DNA of 23,895 bases from positions 1 to 23,895 of the forward strand of contig CALVCY010000025.1 of NCBI GenBank assembly GCA_944326175.1, written 5' to 3'. The position numbers and the translations under genes are program-made. Shown one piece after another: positions 14,603 through 23,068 of this stretch (within the stretch, counting starts at the first letter, position 1; every line of letters starts with the position of its first letter). This DNA is from an uncultured Erysipelotrichaceae bacterium. Lineage in GTDB: Bacteria > Bacillota_I > Bacilli_A > Erysipelotrichales > Erysipelotrichaceae. The notes beneath the pieces are model-generated. The model did not search any database, was not told where the DNA came from, and worked only from the letters and a program-made list of their open reading frames with translations.

Positions 14603-15706
14603 ATGTCATTAACCGCAGGTATCGTTGGTTTGCCCAATGTCGGCAAATCCACATTATTCAATGCCATCACCAATTCCCAAGTCGAAGCCGCCAACTATCC
14701 TTTCGCCACCATTAATCCCAATGTCGGTGTCGTGGAAGTTCCGGACAAACGCCTGGATAATCTTTCCGCGATATTCAAACCCAAACGCACGATCCATACC
14801 ACCTTTGAATTCACCGATATCGCTGGTTTGGTCAAAGGTGCCTCCAAAGGTGAAGGACTGGGCAACCAATTTTTAAGCAATATCCGTGGAGTGGATGCGA
14901 TCTGCCATGTGGTGCGTTGTTTTGAAAATGCGGATATCACTCATGTGGAAGGATCGGTCGATCCATTACGGGATATCGAAACGATCAATCTGGAACTGTG
15001 TCTGGCTGATTTGGCTGTGATCGAAGGAAGATTGGGCCGTATCGAAAAGAAAGCAAAAACCGGAAAAGACAGTGAGGCACTCAAAGAAGTCGAATTGCTG
15101 AAAACACTTCAAACGGCTTTGGAACAAGGGATTCCGGCACGTTTGGTGGATGTGGATGCGGAAGCGTTGGAAAGTATCAAATCATTTCAATTGCTTACGT
15201 TAAAACCGGTGATCTATATCGCCAATATCGCCGAAGAAGAAATCGCTGATCCATACAGTAATGTCCATTTTGGAAAAGTGGAAGCCTTGGCAAAAAAGGA
15301 AAATTGTACGGTGGTTCCCATCTGTGCGGAGATCGAAGAACAACTCAGTGGTCTTTCCAGTGAAGAAAAGGATGCGTTCTTAGAAGATCTAGGTATTGGC
15401 CAGAGTGGTTTGGACCATGTCATTCAAAGTGCATACACATTATTGAATTTACGCACGTTTTTTACGGTGGGTGAAGATGAGTGTCGGGCATGGACGTTTA
15501 CAAACGGGATGCTGGCACCCCAATGTGCGGGGGTGATCCATACCGATTTTGAAAAAGGATTCATCCGTGCGGAAACATTTTCGTATGATGATTTTATGCA
15601 ATATGGCAGTGAAACGGCATTGAAAGAGGCCGGGAAACTGCGTTTGGAAGGAAAAGACTACGTGGTGCAGGATGGGGATATCATGCACTTTCGATTCAAT
15701 GTATAG
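14603..15706 (+). CDS. ychF: Redox-regulated ATPase/GTPase YchF
   Basis: 367 residues, full length for the Obg-related YchF/OLA1 family, which binds ATP and associates with ribosomes. P-loop GLPNVGKST at 8-16, switch region NYPFATINPNVG, G3 as DIAGLVKGASKGEGLGNQFL, and the NIAEEE segment in place of the usual NKxD, which explains the ATP preference. The C-terminal TGS-like domain ends in the conserved KDYVVQDGDIMHFRFNV. GAGG precedes the ATG. The gene has no strict TGGT-N3-ACCA copy and no long inverted repeat, in contrast to its less conserved neighbours. The stop overlaps the ribosome site of the next gene. Confidence 0.97.
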   Translation: MSLTAGIVGLPNVGKSTLFNAITNSQVEAANYPFATINPNVGVVEVPDKRLDNLSAIFKPKRTIHTTFEFTDIAGLVKGASKGEGLGNQFLSNIRGVDAICHVVRCFENADITHVEGSVDPLRDIETINLELCLADLAVIEGRLGRIEKKAKTGKDSEALKEVELLKTLQTALEQGIPARLVDVDAEALESIKSFQLLTLKPVIYIANIAEEEIADPYSNVHFGKVEALAKKENCTVVPICAEIEEQLSGLSSEEKDAFLEDLGIGQSGLDHVIQSAYTLLNLRTFFTVGEDECRAWTFTNGMLAPQCAGVIHTDFEKGFIRAETFSYDDFMQYGSETALKEAGKLRLEGKDYVVQDGDIMHFRFNV

Positions 15707-15715
15707 GAGAATGGA

Positions 15716-16858
15716 TTGAACTTAGTTGAAGGCGCATTTCCGTTTTTTGTCGTGCCATTTCTGATCGCGATGGTATTGGTACCGATATGCAAGCGAGTGG
15801 GTTTTCGCTTGCATATTTATGCACTTGAAAACAAGCGGACGGTACACCATGGCAAGATCGTTCGAGTCGGTGGTATCGCCATATATGTGGCATTTATGAT
15901 CGCTATGGCCATTTTCATGAAGGCGGATACGACATTGAATGCCATTGTGATCGGTGGCTCGATCGTATTTTTCGGTGGGTTGATCGATGATATGTTCGAC
16001 GTGCGGCCATTGGTGAAGGTGTTGTTTCAATTGGTTGGCGCAATGGTAGCGATCGTATATGGTGGGATCGGATTACAGGTATTGAGTTTACCGTTTGGTT
16101 TGACCATTGATCTGGGTATATTCGGTATCGTTTTTTCAGTGGTGTGGATCATCGGTATTTCCAATGCCATCAATTTGATCGATGGATTGGATGGCTTATG
16201 TGCTGGGATCGTATTTATCGTATCCTGTGTCATCGGATTGCTTGGTTTTTTCATGGGAAGACGGGATATTTGTATTCTTACCTTGATCGTCTGTGGTTCG
16301 ACCATGGGTTTTCTGCCGTATAACTTCCATCCAGCATCCATTTTCATGGGCGATTGTGGGGCGTTATGGTTGGGCTTTTTACTGGCATGCTTTGCATTAT
16401 TGGGATTCAAGACGGCTTCGTTTATCACGTTGGTTTTACCAATTTTGATCTTATTCGTACCGATCAGTGACACGTTACTCGCGATCGTTCGGCGAAAGTT
16501 ACGCGGTCAGCCAGTATCCCAGGCGGATCGGGAACATCTTCACCATCAATTGATGTATCGCATGCATTTTGGTCATCGCAATACGGTATTGGCCATGTAT
16601 GCCATGAGTGCGATGTTTGGGGTCAGTGCCATCGTGTCGTATTTCCATGAGTTGGCAGGACTTTTTATGGTCGTGATCTTGGTGATCCTGTTTGATATCT
16701 TTGTGGAATATACCGGTATGGTCAATGTCAAATATCATCCGTTGATTTCCCTGTTCAATACCATCTTTGGCAAGATGGTCCATATCATGACCATCCCGGA
16801 AAAGATGCAATTGGAAGCGGATGAGGAAAAACGGATCGAATCGCATGCTCACCATTAA
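15716..16858 (+). CDS. Polyprenyl-phosphate HexNAc-1-phosphate transferase, TagO/WecA type
   Basis: 380 residues, about ten membrane helices. It transfers a sugar-1-phosphate, commonly GlcNAc-1-P, from UDP-sugar to undecaprenyl phosphate, the first step of wall teichoic acid or related glycan synthesis. The family motifs are LIDDMFDVR (D91, D92), NLIDGLDGLCAG (D156, D159), FMGDCGALWLGF, and the cytoplasmic REHLHHQL histidine loop. The best start is a TTG at 15716, five bases after AGGAGA; the ATG at 15711 hits a stop at once. A 12-bp inverted repeat lies at 15785-15816. The 3' end overlaps tilS. The nearby glycosyltransferase may act in the same surface-glycan pathway (inference). Confidence 0.9.
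   Translation: MNLVEGAFPFFVVPFLIAMVLVPICKRVGFRLHIYALENKRTVHHGKIVRVGGIAIYVAFMIAMAIFMKADTTLNAIVIGGSIVFFGGLIDDMFDVRPLVKVLFQLVGAMVAIVYGGIGLQVLSLPFGLTIDLGIFGIVFSVVWIIGISNAINLIDGLDGLCAGIVFIVSCVIGLLGFFMGRRDICILTLIVCGSTMGFLPYNFHPASIFMGDCGALWLGFLLACFALLGFKTASFITLVLPILILFVPISDTLLAIVRRKLRGQPVSQADREHLHHQLMYRMHFGHRNTVLAMYAMSAMFGVSAIVSYFHELAGLFMVVILVILFDIFVEYTGMVNVKYHPLISLFNTIFGKMVHIMTIPEKMQLEADEEKRIESHAHH
15785..15816 (+). repeat. Perfect 12-bp inverted repeat inside the TagO/WecA-type gene
   Basis: ATATGCAAGCGA (15785-15796) and the exact complement (15805-15816) with an 8-base loop, 70 bases after the start. Both arms code for CKRVGF and RLHIYA, so the complementarity is not forced by a repeated peptide. 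Confidence 0.9.
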
Positions 16859-18053
16859 GGATTACTCTGGTTCGACCATTGTTGTCGGAGTCAGTGGTGG
16901 CCCCGACTCCATGGCATTATTGGATGTATTGACCCATCAATCGGTAACCTTGATCGTAGCCCATATGAATTATCATCATCGTTCCAGTGCAGACCGGGAT
17001 CAACAGATCGTCGAATCGTATTGCAAGGCCCATCAAATCCAATGTGTCGTTGAAGATTATCATGCTTCGGGTCTTTCCAATTTCCAGGCAGATGCCCGTA
17101 ATGCACGATATCGTTTTTTCAAAGATGTCGTTTTGAAATACCATGCGGATATGTTGATGCTGGCGCATCATAAGGATGATCTGATCGAAACTTATCTGAT
17201 GCAAAAGGAAAGTGGACGGCACGTGGATGTTTATGGATTGGCACAATGCCGAATGTTATTTGGGATGAAAGTGGTCCGACCATTGCTGGCGTATCGTAAA
17301 ACTCAGTTGGAACAGTATTGTCACGATCATGGCATCCAGTATGGAAATGATGAAACCAACGATATGGATGCGTATCGGCGCAATCAATTGCGTCACCAGG
17401 TGGTTTCTTTGATGGATGATGCGACCATGGATGCAATGGTTGAAACCATTGATGGATTGAACCAACGTATCGATGTCGAATATCAAGTTTATCAAGATCA
17501 TGTCAACAATGGATCATTGGCTATCCAAGACATTCAATCATTATCGATCCAATGGTTGCGGTGGTTTATGCGCGAACAAACGATGGATCTTACTTCCCAT
17601 AAAGATGAATATTATCTTCAATTGAAAGAAATATTAGTCAAACGTCATTGGCAGATCGTTGATCAAGGCATACTGGAGATTCATCAAAACCAACTTCGTT
17701 ATACCCATTTGATCGATTTCAAACCGGTCCAACTATATGATTTAAAGCCCCGAAATTACGATGGTTTTACCATTTGTGATCAAGGGACCATTCGCCAGGG
17801 TATTGCGGCGTGTTGCGATGAATTTCCACTAACCGTGCGTTTGGTTCAACCTGGGGATACCATGTTGTTTTCATTTGGTCATAAGTCCTTGCATCGTTAT
17901 TTCATCGATCATAAAATCCCCATGGCGATCCGCCGCAATACCCTAGTGGTCACCAATAAGCAGGGTTCGATCATTTTCGCTAGTGGGATCGGATGTGATT
18001 TGTCACATTATGCCGAACCATTCAATGCCTTTATGGTACAATCGTTTGCATAA
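16845..18053 (+). CDS. tilS: tRNA(Ile)-lysidine synthetase
   Basis: 402 residues. It attaches lysine to C34 of the CAU-anticodon isoleucine tRNA, an essential step in decoding AUA. The PP-loop SGGPDS is at 17-22, followed by AHMNYHHR and LAHHKDDLIETYLM, the tRNA-binding and catalytic residues. The C-terminal part (about 300-402, ending LSHYAEPFNAF) is the TilS-specific substrate domain. I chose ATG 16845, which gives the usual short leader before the PP-loop; ATG 16821 is possible and adds eight residues. The start overlaps the previous gene by 14 nt. It opens the tilS-hpt-ftsH cluster seen in most Bacillota. Confidence 0.93.
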   Translation: MLTIKDYSGSTIVVGVSGGPDSMALLDVLTHQSVTLIVAHMNYHHRSSADRDQQIVESYCKAHQIQCVVEDYHASGLSNFQADARNARYRFFKDVVLKYHADMLMLAHHKDDLIETYLMQKESGRHVDVYGLAQCRMLFGMKVVRPLLAYRKTQLEQYCHDHGIQYGNDETNDMDAYRRNQLRHQVVSLMDDATMDAMVETIDGLNQRIDVEYQVYQDHVNNGSLAIQDIQSLSIQWLRWFMREQTMDLTSHKDEYYLQLKEILVKRHWQIVDQGILEIHQNQLRYTHLIDFKPVQLYDLKPRNYDGFTICDQGTIRQGIAACCDEFPLTVRLVQPGDTMLFSFGHKSLHRYFIDHKIPMAIRRNTLVVTNKQGSIIFASGIGCDLSHYAEPFNAFMVQSFA

Positions 18054-18081
18054 TCATTTAAGGGAAAAATAAGAGGAAAAC

Positions 18082-18621
18082 ATGGAAAATAACGTTATCA
18101 AGGAAGTATTGATCACCATGGATCAGATCGAAGCACGCTGTGAAACATTGGGCAATGAGATCTCCAGTGCGTATGCCGGTAAATCGGTATTGCTGGTCGG
18201 TCTATTGAAAGGCTCTGTCCCGTTTATGGCAGAGTTGATCAAACATCTTCACGGGGATATCGAAATCGATTTCATGGATGTTTCCAGTTACGAAGGAACA
18301 GAGTCCATCGGGGATATCAAGATCAATAAAGACCTTGATCAATCCATCAAAGGATTGAATATCTTATTGGTCGAAGATATCGTGGATACCGGTCGAACGC
18401 TAAAAACCGTCAAAACACTGATGTACAACAAAGGCGCGGCCGACGTGAAGATCGTGACCTTATTGGATAAACCGGATCGACGGATCGTGGATGTGGATTG
18501 CGACTATGTCGGATTTGAGATCCCCGATGCATTTGTCGTCGGATTCGGTCTGGATTATAATCAGAAATACCGCCAGTTACCACTGGTGGGGATTCTGGAT
18601 GAACGGGTCTATACCAAATAG
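18082..18621 (+). CDS. hpt: Hypoxanthine phosphoribosyltransferase
   Basis: 179 residues, the usual length. It salvages hypoxanthine and guanine with PRPP to form IMP and GMP. The PRPP-binding loop VEDIVDTG is at 97-104, the flexible loop SSYEGTESIGDIK at 68-80, and the C-terminal YVGFEIPDAFVVGFGLDYN is the purine-binding region. AAGAGGAAAAC precedes the start. It lies between tilS and ftsH as in Bacillus, where the three are cotranscribed. Confidence 0.96.
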   Translation: MENNVIKEVLITMDQIEARCETLGNEISSAYAGKSVLLVGLLKGSVPFMAELIKHLHGDIEIDFMDVSSYEGTESIGDIKINKDLDQSIKGLNILLVEDIVDTGRTLKTVKTLMYNKGAADVKIVTLLDKPDRRIVDVDCDYVGFEIPDAFVVGFGLDYNQKYRQLPLVGILDERVYTK

Positions 18622-18651
18622 ACCGCTTGAAAGAAAGGAATTGAATACTGA

Positions 18652-20511
18652 ATGAATAATGGTAAACGAACCAGTTGGTTGACATTGATCCCCTATCTGG
18701 TCGTAGTCATCGCCATCTTCTCATTGTTTAACATGAGCAATGGTTCAACCAGTGCAGTGGTGAGTTATACCACGATGAAAAATATCGTGGAAAGTGAAAA
18801 AGTCGAAGATGTTTCCGTTTCGATCGGCTCCAATGTGATCAGTGTCAGTGGTGTTTACACCGATGACAATGGTACCGCCATCTCCTTTACTTCCAACATG
18901 CCCAATTCCAGCGGCCAGTTGGATGAAGTGATGGATATCATGGAAACCCATGACATCAACGTGGTCGTCTCCGATGCGGAAGCGACCAGTTTATGGATGG
19001 ATCTTTTCATCAACATCGTCCCCTTTATCATCTTCATGGCTTTGGCCTACTTTATGTTCAGTCGCATGGGTGGGGCCGCCGGTAACAACAAAGCGTTTGA
19101 ATTTTCAAAATCCAAAGCGCGTCTGGAAGGTAATATCAAAGTCCGTTTCAAAGATGTCGCCGGTTGTGATGAAGAAAAGCAGGAGATGGAAGAATTGATC
19201 GACTATCTCAAGTCGCCCAAAAAATTTGCAGATATGGGCGCCCGGATCCCCAAAGGTGTCTTATTGGTCGGCTCCCCGGGTACCGGTAAGACCTTATTGG
19301 CCAAAGCCGTCGCGGGTGAAGCCAATGTTCCCTTTTACAGCATTTCCGGTTCCGACTTTGTCGAAATGTTCGTCGGTGTCGGTGCTTCGCGTGTGCGCGA
19401 TATGTTCAAGGAAGCCAAACGGACTGCGCCTTGCATCATCTTTATCGATGAGATCGATGCAGTCGGACGTCAACGTGGTGCCGGTTTAGGTGGCGGCCAT
19501 GATGAACGTGAACAGACGTTGAACCAATTACTGGTCGAAATGGATGGGATCGAAGAAAACAAAGGCATCGTGGTCATTGCCGCGACCAACCGTCCGGACG
19601 TTTTGGATCCAGCGTTGTTACGACCCGGTCGATTCGATCGGACGATCACCGTCTCCTTACCGGATCGTAAAGGTCGCGAAGCGATCCTTGAGGTCCATGC
19701 GCGCAATAAGAAATTGAGCAGTGATGTGGATCTAGGGGCATTGGCCAAACGGACACCGGGTTTTAGTGGTGCGGAATTGGAAAACGTGCTCAATGAAGCG
19801 GCGATATTGGCTGTACGTGAAAACAATACACAGATCTCCACCAAAAATGTGGATGAAGCCATTGACCGTGTCATGATGGGACCTGCCAAAAAGAGTCGAG
19901 TATACGATGATAAGACCAAAAAGATCGTGGCTTATCATGAAGCCGGTCATGCCATCATCGGTCTTTTCCTTGAAGATTCCAGTGTGGTGCAGAAAGTGAC
20001 CATCATTCCCCGTGGCACAGCCGGTGGGTATAACTTGATGACACCCAAGGAAGAAAAATTGATGAATACCAAACAAGATCTGTTGGGCAATATCACTTCA
20101 CTGATGGGTGGACGCAGTGCGGAAGAATTGTATTTCGATGATATCACCACCGGTGCCAGTAATGATATCGAACGGGCCACCAATATTGCCCGGGACATGG
20201 TTACCTTATATGGTATGAGTGATCTGGGACCGGTCAAATATGACAATGGTAATGGTAACGTCTTCCTTGGTCGGGACTACAATAATCCGACCAATGTCAG
20301 TGGGCAGGTCGCATTTGAGATCGACCAAGAAGTGCGTAAGATCATCGATACCTGTCATGATAAGGCACGCACCATCATCCAGGAACATGGAAAACAGTTA
20401 GAATTGATCGCCAATAAGTTGATGGAAGTGGAAACATTGACCGCAGAACAGATCAATGAATTGATTTTTGGTCAAAGTGAAACCAATGAGGTTGCGATCA
20501 CGCAAGCGTAA
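18652..20511 (+). CDS. ftsH: ATP-dependent zinc metalloprotease FtsH
   Basis: 619 residues. Membrane-anchored AAA+ protease that degrades misfolded membrane proteins and regulators. Membrane helices at about 10-27 and 116-136 flank an extracytoplasmic domain. Walker A GSPGTGKT at 207-214, Walker [12 protein letters not shown] at 262-272, second region of homology [20 protein letters not shown] at 311-330, zinc site HEAGH at 429-433. The C-terminal coiled-coil region is short. AAAGGA lies further from the ATG than usual. Only the first codons carry a palindrome copy (18741, in the signal-anchor linker); the catalytic part has none. The gene ends with a terminator. Confidence 0.98.
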   Translation: MNNGKRTSWLTLIPYLVVVIAIFSLFNMSNGSTSAVVSYTTMKNIVESEKVEDVSVSIGSNVISVSGVYTDDNGTAISFTSNMPNSSGQLDEVMDIMETHDINVVVSDAEATSLWMDLFINIVPFIIFMALAYFMFSRMGGAAGNNKAFEFSKSKARLEGNIKVRFKDVAGCDEEKQEMEELIDYLKSPKKFADMGARIPKGVLLVGSPGTGKTLLAKAVAGEANVPFYSISGSDFVEMFVGVGASRVRDMFKEAKRTAPCIIFIDEIDAVGRQRGAGLGGGHDEREQTLNQLLVEMDGIEENKGIVVIAATNRPDVLDPALLRPGRFDRTITVSLPDRKGREAILEVHARNKKLSSDVDLGALAKRTPGFSGAELENVLNEAAILAVRENNTQISTKNVDEAIDRVMMGPAKKSRVYDDKTKKIVAYHEAGHAIIGLFLEDSSVVQKVTIIPRGTAGGYNLMTPKEEKLMNTKQDLLGNITSLMGGRSAEELYFDDITTGASNDIERATNIARDMVTLYGMSDLGPVKYDNGNGNVFLGRDYNNPTNVSGQVAFEIDQEVRKIIDTCHDKARTIIQEHGKQLELIANKLMEVETLTAEQINELIFGQSETNEVAITQA

Positions 20512-20520
20512 AGCATATCA

Positions 20521-20549
20521 ACAAAAAGGGGGAATCCCCTTTTTGTTTC
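20521..20549 (+). terminator. Terminator after ftsH
   Basis: ACAAAAAGGGG (20521-20531) pairs with CCCCTTTTTGT (20536-20546) around loop GAAT; the T-run is the 3' arm itself plus TTT. It separates ftsH from the rhomboid gene. Confidence 0.85.
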
Positions 20550-20576
20550 CTGTAGAATGAAATGATTGATAGAAGG

Positions 20577-20589
20577 ATGGTACGACCAT
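20577..20589 (+). promoter_or_regulatory. Palindrome between ribosome site and start codon of the rhomboid gene
   Basis: ATGGTACGACCAT fills the space between AAGGA (20573-20577) and the ATG at 20588, and its last two bases are the first two of the start codon. Paired as a 5-bp hairpin it would cover the start. Any control of translation is inference. Confidence 0.6.
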
Positions 20590-21139
20590 GAAATTCAAGA
20601 TCACCTATAATGCCCCGTTAACATTGACCTTTGCTTTGCTTTGCGCCTTGGCATTAGGAATCAATTTTCTATCGGTGGGATGGTTCAACCAGATGTTTGC
20701 CTGTTACTTTACTTCTTGGAGCGATCCAATGATGTATCTTCGCTTGATGACCTATCCCTTCGTCCATGCCGATATGAGTCATTTGGTATCCAATATGACA
20801 CTGCTATTGGTGTTAGGTCCGATCTTGGAAGAACGCTATGGTGCCAAGATGTTGGGTGTGGGGATGTTAGTCACCGCAATCGTTGCCGGGATATTCCAGA
20901 TCATCTTCGCGCGTGGTACGGCCTTGGTGGGCTGCAGTGGGATCGTGTTCATGATGATCGTATTGGCCAGTTTTGGCGGTGCCAAAGGCCATGGCGTGCC
21001 GTTGACATTTCTTGTGGTGATCGTCCTGTATTTAGCGATGCAGATCAACAGTGCGTTGCAGGCTAACAATATATCCGAAATGACTCATGTATTGGGCGCA
21101 TTATGTGGGGCATGGATCGGATTCAAGTTTCGAAAGTAG
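20588..21139 (+). CDS. Rhomboid-family intramembrane serine protease
   Basis: 183 residues with six likely membrane helices. The catalytic serine lies in VGCSGIVFMM (S117) and the histidine in SEMTHVLGALCGAWIGF (H167). HADMSHLVSNM at 60-70 matches the conserved H..N segment of helix 2, and LEERYG lies in the next loop. Rhomboids cut single-pass membrane proteins within the bilayer; the substrate is unknown, although a tail-anchored surface protein is encoded about 8 kb away. It sits between ftsH and hslO, where many Bacillota have coaX or nothing. It has no promoter that I can identify. A second palindrome copy codes GWFNQM (20691). Confidence 0.9.
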   Translation: MKFKITYNAPLTLTFALLCALALGINFLSVGWFNQMFACYFTSWSDPMMYLRLMTYPFVHADMSHLVSNMTLLLVLGPILEERYGAKMLGVGMLVTAIVAGIFQIIFARGTALVGCSGIVFMMIVLASFGGAKGHGVPLTFLVVIVLYLAMQINSALQANNISEMTHVLGALCGAWIGFKFRK

Positions 21140-21154
21140 AAAGGTGGTTCAACC

Positions 21155-22027
21155 ATGGAAGATACATTAGTCCACGCGATTTCAGCCAATGGTCATATCC
21201 GTTATATGGCCTTAACCAGCACACAAGTGGTGGAAACGGCGCGCAAGATCCATGATCTATTGCCCACCAGTACGGCCGCTTTAGGTCGCACGTTATCTGT
21301 AACATTGATGTTAGGTGCCCAATTAAAGGATAAGGATGGCCAGGTGGTCGTCGAGATCAACGGTCATGGCCCTTGCGGAACCATCATTGCGATCGCAAAA
21401 AACGATGGGACCGTCAAAGGCATGATCGCCAACCCCAATTGCGATGATGTTTACCCCGAAAACGGGAAATTGGCTGTTGGAAAAGTCGTTGGAACGGATG
21501 GGTATCTATCCGTTTCCAGAGAAAGTTACGGCCACACGCCGTTTGTGGGGAAAGTCAAACTGCAAAGCGGAGAGATCGGGGATGATTTTGCCTATTATTT
21601 TGCATTGAGCGAACAGGTGCCCTCTGTTGTCAGTGTCGGTGTATTGGTTCGTGGTGATAACCATGTCCAAAGCGCTGGTGCATTGTTGATCCAATTGATG
21701 CCCGGCCATGATGAAACGGATATCGAAACGGTTGAAAAATCGATCGCAACATTGCCACCGGTCTCCAATTTGATCGATTCAGGGACCGATGCCCAAGGCT
21801 TGATCGAAATGGTCGATGCGAAGGCGTCGATCCTATCGAGTATGCCGGTCAGTTATCGTTGTGATTGTTCAAAGCAACGTTTCCATGACGCATTGGCGAG
21901 TTTGCCGAAAGATGAATTGAAAGAATTGATCGAAAAGGACGGAACGATCGAGATGCAGTGTCATTTCTGCAATCGGAAGATGGTTTTTACCAAAGACGAT
22001 CTGGCGGATCTACTCTATGCAAATTAA
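21155..22027 (+). CDS. hslO: Redox-regulated chaperone Hsp33
   Basis: 290 residues. Holding chaperone activated when oxidation releases its zinc. The zinc site is complete: CDC at 236-238 and CHFC at 269-272. N-terminal domain to about 180 with GHGPCGTIIAI. AAAGGTGG serves as the ribosome site, and the palindrome TGGTTCAACCA (21145-21155) bridges it to the first base of the start codon. A 9-bp inverted repeat (with one wobble pair) lies at 21491-21516. The gene overlaps dusB by 11 nt. Confidence 0.96.
   Translation: MEDTLVHAISANGHIRYMALTSTQVVETARKIHDLLPTSTAALGRTLSVTLMLGAQLKDKDGQVVVEINGHGPCGTIIAIAKNDGTVKGMIANPNCDDVYPENGKLAVGKVVGTDGYLSVSRESYGHTPFVGKVKLQSGEIGDDFAYYFALSEQVPSVVSVGVLVRGDNHVQSAGALLIQLMPGHDETDIETVEKSIATLPPVSNLIDSGTDAQGLIEMVDAKASILSSMPVSYRCDCSKQRFHDALASLPKDELKELIEKDGTIEMQCHFCNRKMVFTKDDLADLLYAN
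21491..21516 (+). repeat. 9-bp inverted repeat inside hslO (one G-T pair)
   Basis: GGAACGGAT (21491-21499) pairs with ATCCGTTTC (21508-21516), with one G-T wobble and an 8-base loop. It codes for VGTDGYLSVS, part of the Hsp33 N-terminal domain. Confidence 0.6.
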
Positions 22028-22985
22028 AGATATCCAATTATCCTCGCCCATCATCGCAGCCCCTTTGGCAGGCATCAGTAATGCGGCGTTTCGTTCCTTG
22101 TTGTATCCATTAGGAGCCGGTCTAGTGGTTTCGGAAATGATCAGTGACAAGGCGTTGCTTTACCACAATCGAAAGACTTTGGATATGACGCGTACATGGG
22201 AAGGGGAAGACCCATTGGCGATGCAGTTATTTGGTCATGACGTGGATTCGATGGTGTATGGTGCCAAATATTTAGATACGCAGAGTCCATGTAAGATCAT
22301 CGATATCAATATGGGCTGTCCAGTCAAAAAGGTCTTGGCTGCGAAGGCTGGCAGCTATTTGATGCAGGATGTGGACTATGCTTATCATTTGGTCAAAACC
22401 ATCGTCGAAAATGTCAACAAACCTGTCACAGTTAAAATGCGCCTTGGATATGACATGCAACATATCAATGTGATCGAAATGGCCAAAGCCATGGAAGCTG
22501 CTGGTGTGGCCATGATTGCCATCCATGGACGTACGCGTAGCCAACTGTACAGTGGTCAAGCCAATTGGGATTATATTTATCAAGTCAAAACCCAAGTATC
22601 CATTCCAGTTGTAGGCAATGGGGATATCACAAGTGTTGAAGATGGTTTGGAACGGTTGAAACATGTGGATGGGATCATGATTGGCAGAGGTTTATTGAGC
22701 AATCCATGGTTGATCTGTCAAATCAATGCGGCATTGAACGGTCAAACCATCCCCATGGTCACACCAATGATGAAACATGATTTTCTGATCGAACTAGCTA
22801 ACCGATTGATTAAGATCCATGGCGAAAACGTCGCGATCAAGGAAATGCGCACGTATACTGCTGCCATGATTTCAGGTTTACCCAATAATCATGCCATCAA
22901 ACAACAGGTCAATACCATCGAAACCCAAGATGGTTATCATAAAGCCATCGATGCTTATTTCGCATCATTGCAGCCCATATTTTGA
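22017..22985 (+). CDS. dusB: tRNA-dihydrouridine synthase, DusB type
   Basis: 322 residues. FMN enzyme that reduces uridine in the D-loop of tRNA with NADPH. The TIM barrel begins PIIAAPLAGISNAAFR; the catalytic cysteine is C101 in DINMGCPVKKV. IHGRTRSQLYSGQANW and GNGDITS followed by GIMIGRGLLSNPW are the FMN-phosphate and tRNA regions. The start is inside the end of hslO (11-nt overlap). In Bacillus a dus gene also lies downstream of hslO, so the order is ancestral. Confidence 0.95.
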   Translation: MQIKDIQLSSPIIAAPLAGISNAAFRSLLYPLGAGLVVSEMISDKALLYHNRKTLDMTRTWEGEDPLAMQLFGHDVDSMVYGAKYLDTQSPCKIIDINMGCPVKKVLAAKAGSYLMQDVDYAYHLVKTIVENVNKPVTVKMRLGYDMQHINVIEMAKAMEAAGVAMIAIHGRTRSQLYSGQANWDYIYQVKTQVSIPVVGNGDITSVEDGLERLKHVDGIMIGRGLLSNPWLICQINAALNGQTIPMVTPMMKHDFLIELANRLIKIHGENVAIKEMRTYTAAMISGLPNNHAIKQQVNTIETQDGYHKAIDAYFASLQPIF

Positions 22986-23012
22986 AAGATTTTCGATTTT
23001 TTTCTCAAACAC

Positions 23013-23049
23013 TTACCCGTCTGGTTTCCATACGGGTAAAATTATTTTA
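23013..23049 (+). terminator. Terminator after dusB
   Basis: TTACCCGT (23013-23020) pairs with ACGGGTAA (23032-23039). The loop contains a smaller TGG-TTT-CCA pairing. AATTATTTT follows. Confidence 0.75.
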
Positions 23050-23068
23050 GGAAAGAAGGTAAACGTTT

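Larger units (their letters stand above)
586..21155. repeat. Dispersed palindrome family TGGT-N3-ACCA, at least 42 copies
   Basis: Start positions of the 11-base core read by eye: 586, 1126, 1507, 2604, 2739, 2889, 3219, 3270, 4343, 4363, 4602, 5388, 5658, 5831, 6388, 6603, 7047, 7258, 7825, 8152, 8556, 8743, 8778, 9105, 9842, 10163, 11882, 12019, 12061, 12764, 12857, 12956, 13008, 16096, 16294, 16868, 17272, 17762, 18741, 20578, 20691, 21145. Most extend to ATGGT..ACCAT. The commonest centres are TTG, TCG and TCA. About 13 more have a 4-base centre (for example 707, 1233, 1254, 9986, 13688, 14484, 17437). Coding copies mostly read GLT(I) or WFD(H/Q), and some GST or VRP. No strict copy lies in 13019-16095, 18752-20577 or 21156-23895. 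Confidence 0.92.

Noticed and set aside
19470..19919. 149-codon minus-strand frame opposite ftsH
   Set aside because: Shadow of the AAA+ domain, with Ser/Arg-rich low-complexity composition typical of antisense frames.
586..21155. CRISPR array as the explanation for the repeated word
   Set aside because: Copies are irregularly spaced by hundreds of bases, mostly within genes, and are too short; there are no cas genes.
21387..21398. HIP1-like GCGATCGC inside hslO (TTGCGATCGCAA)
   Set aside because: I noticed only this full copy, so it is not iterated here and is best taken as chance.
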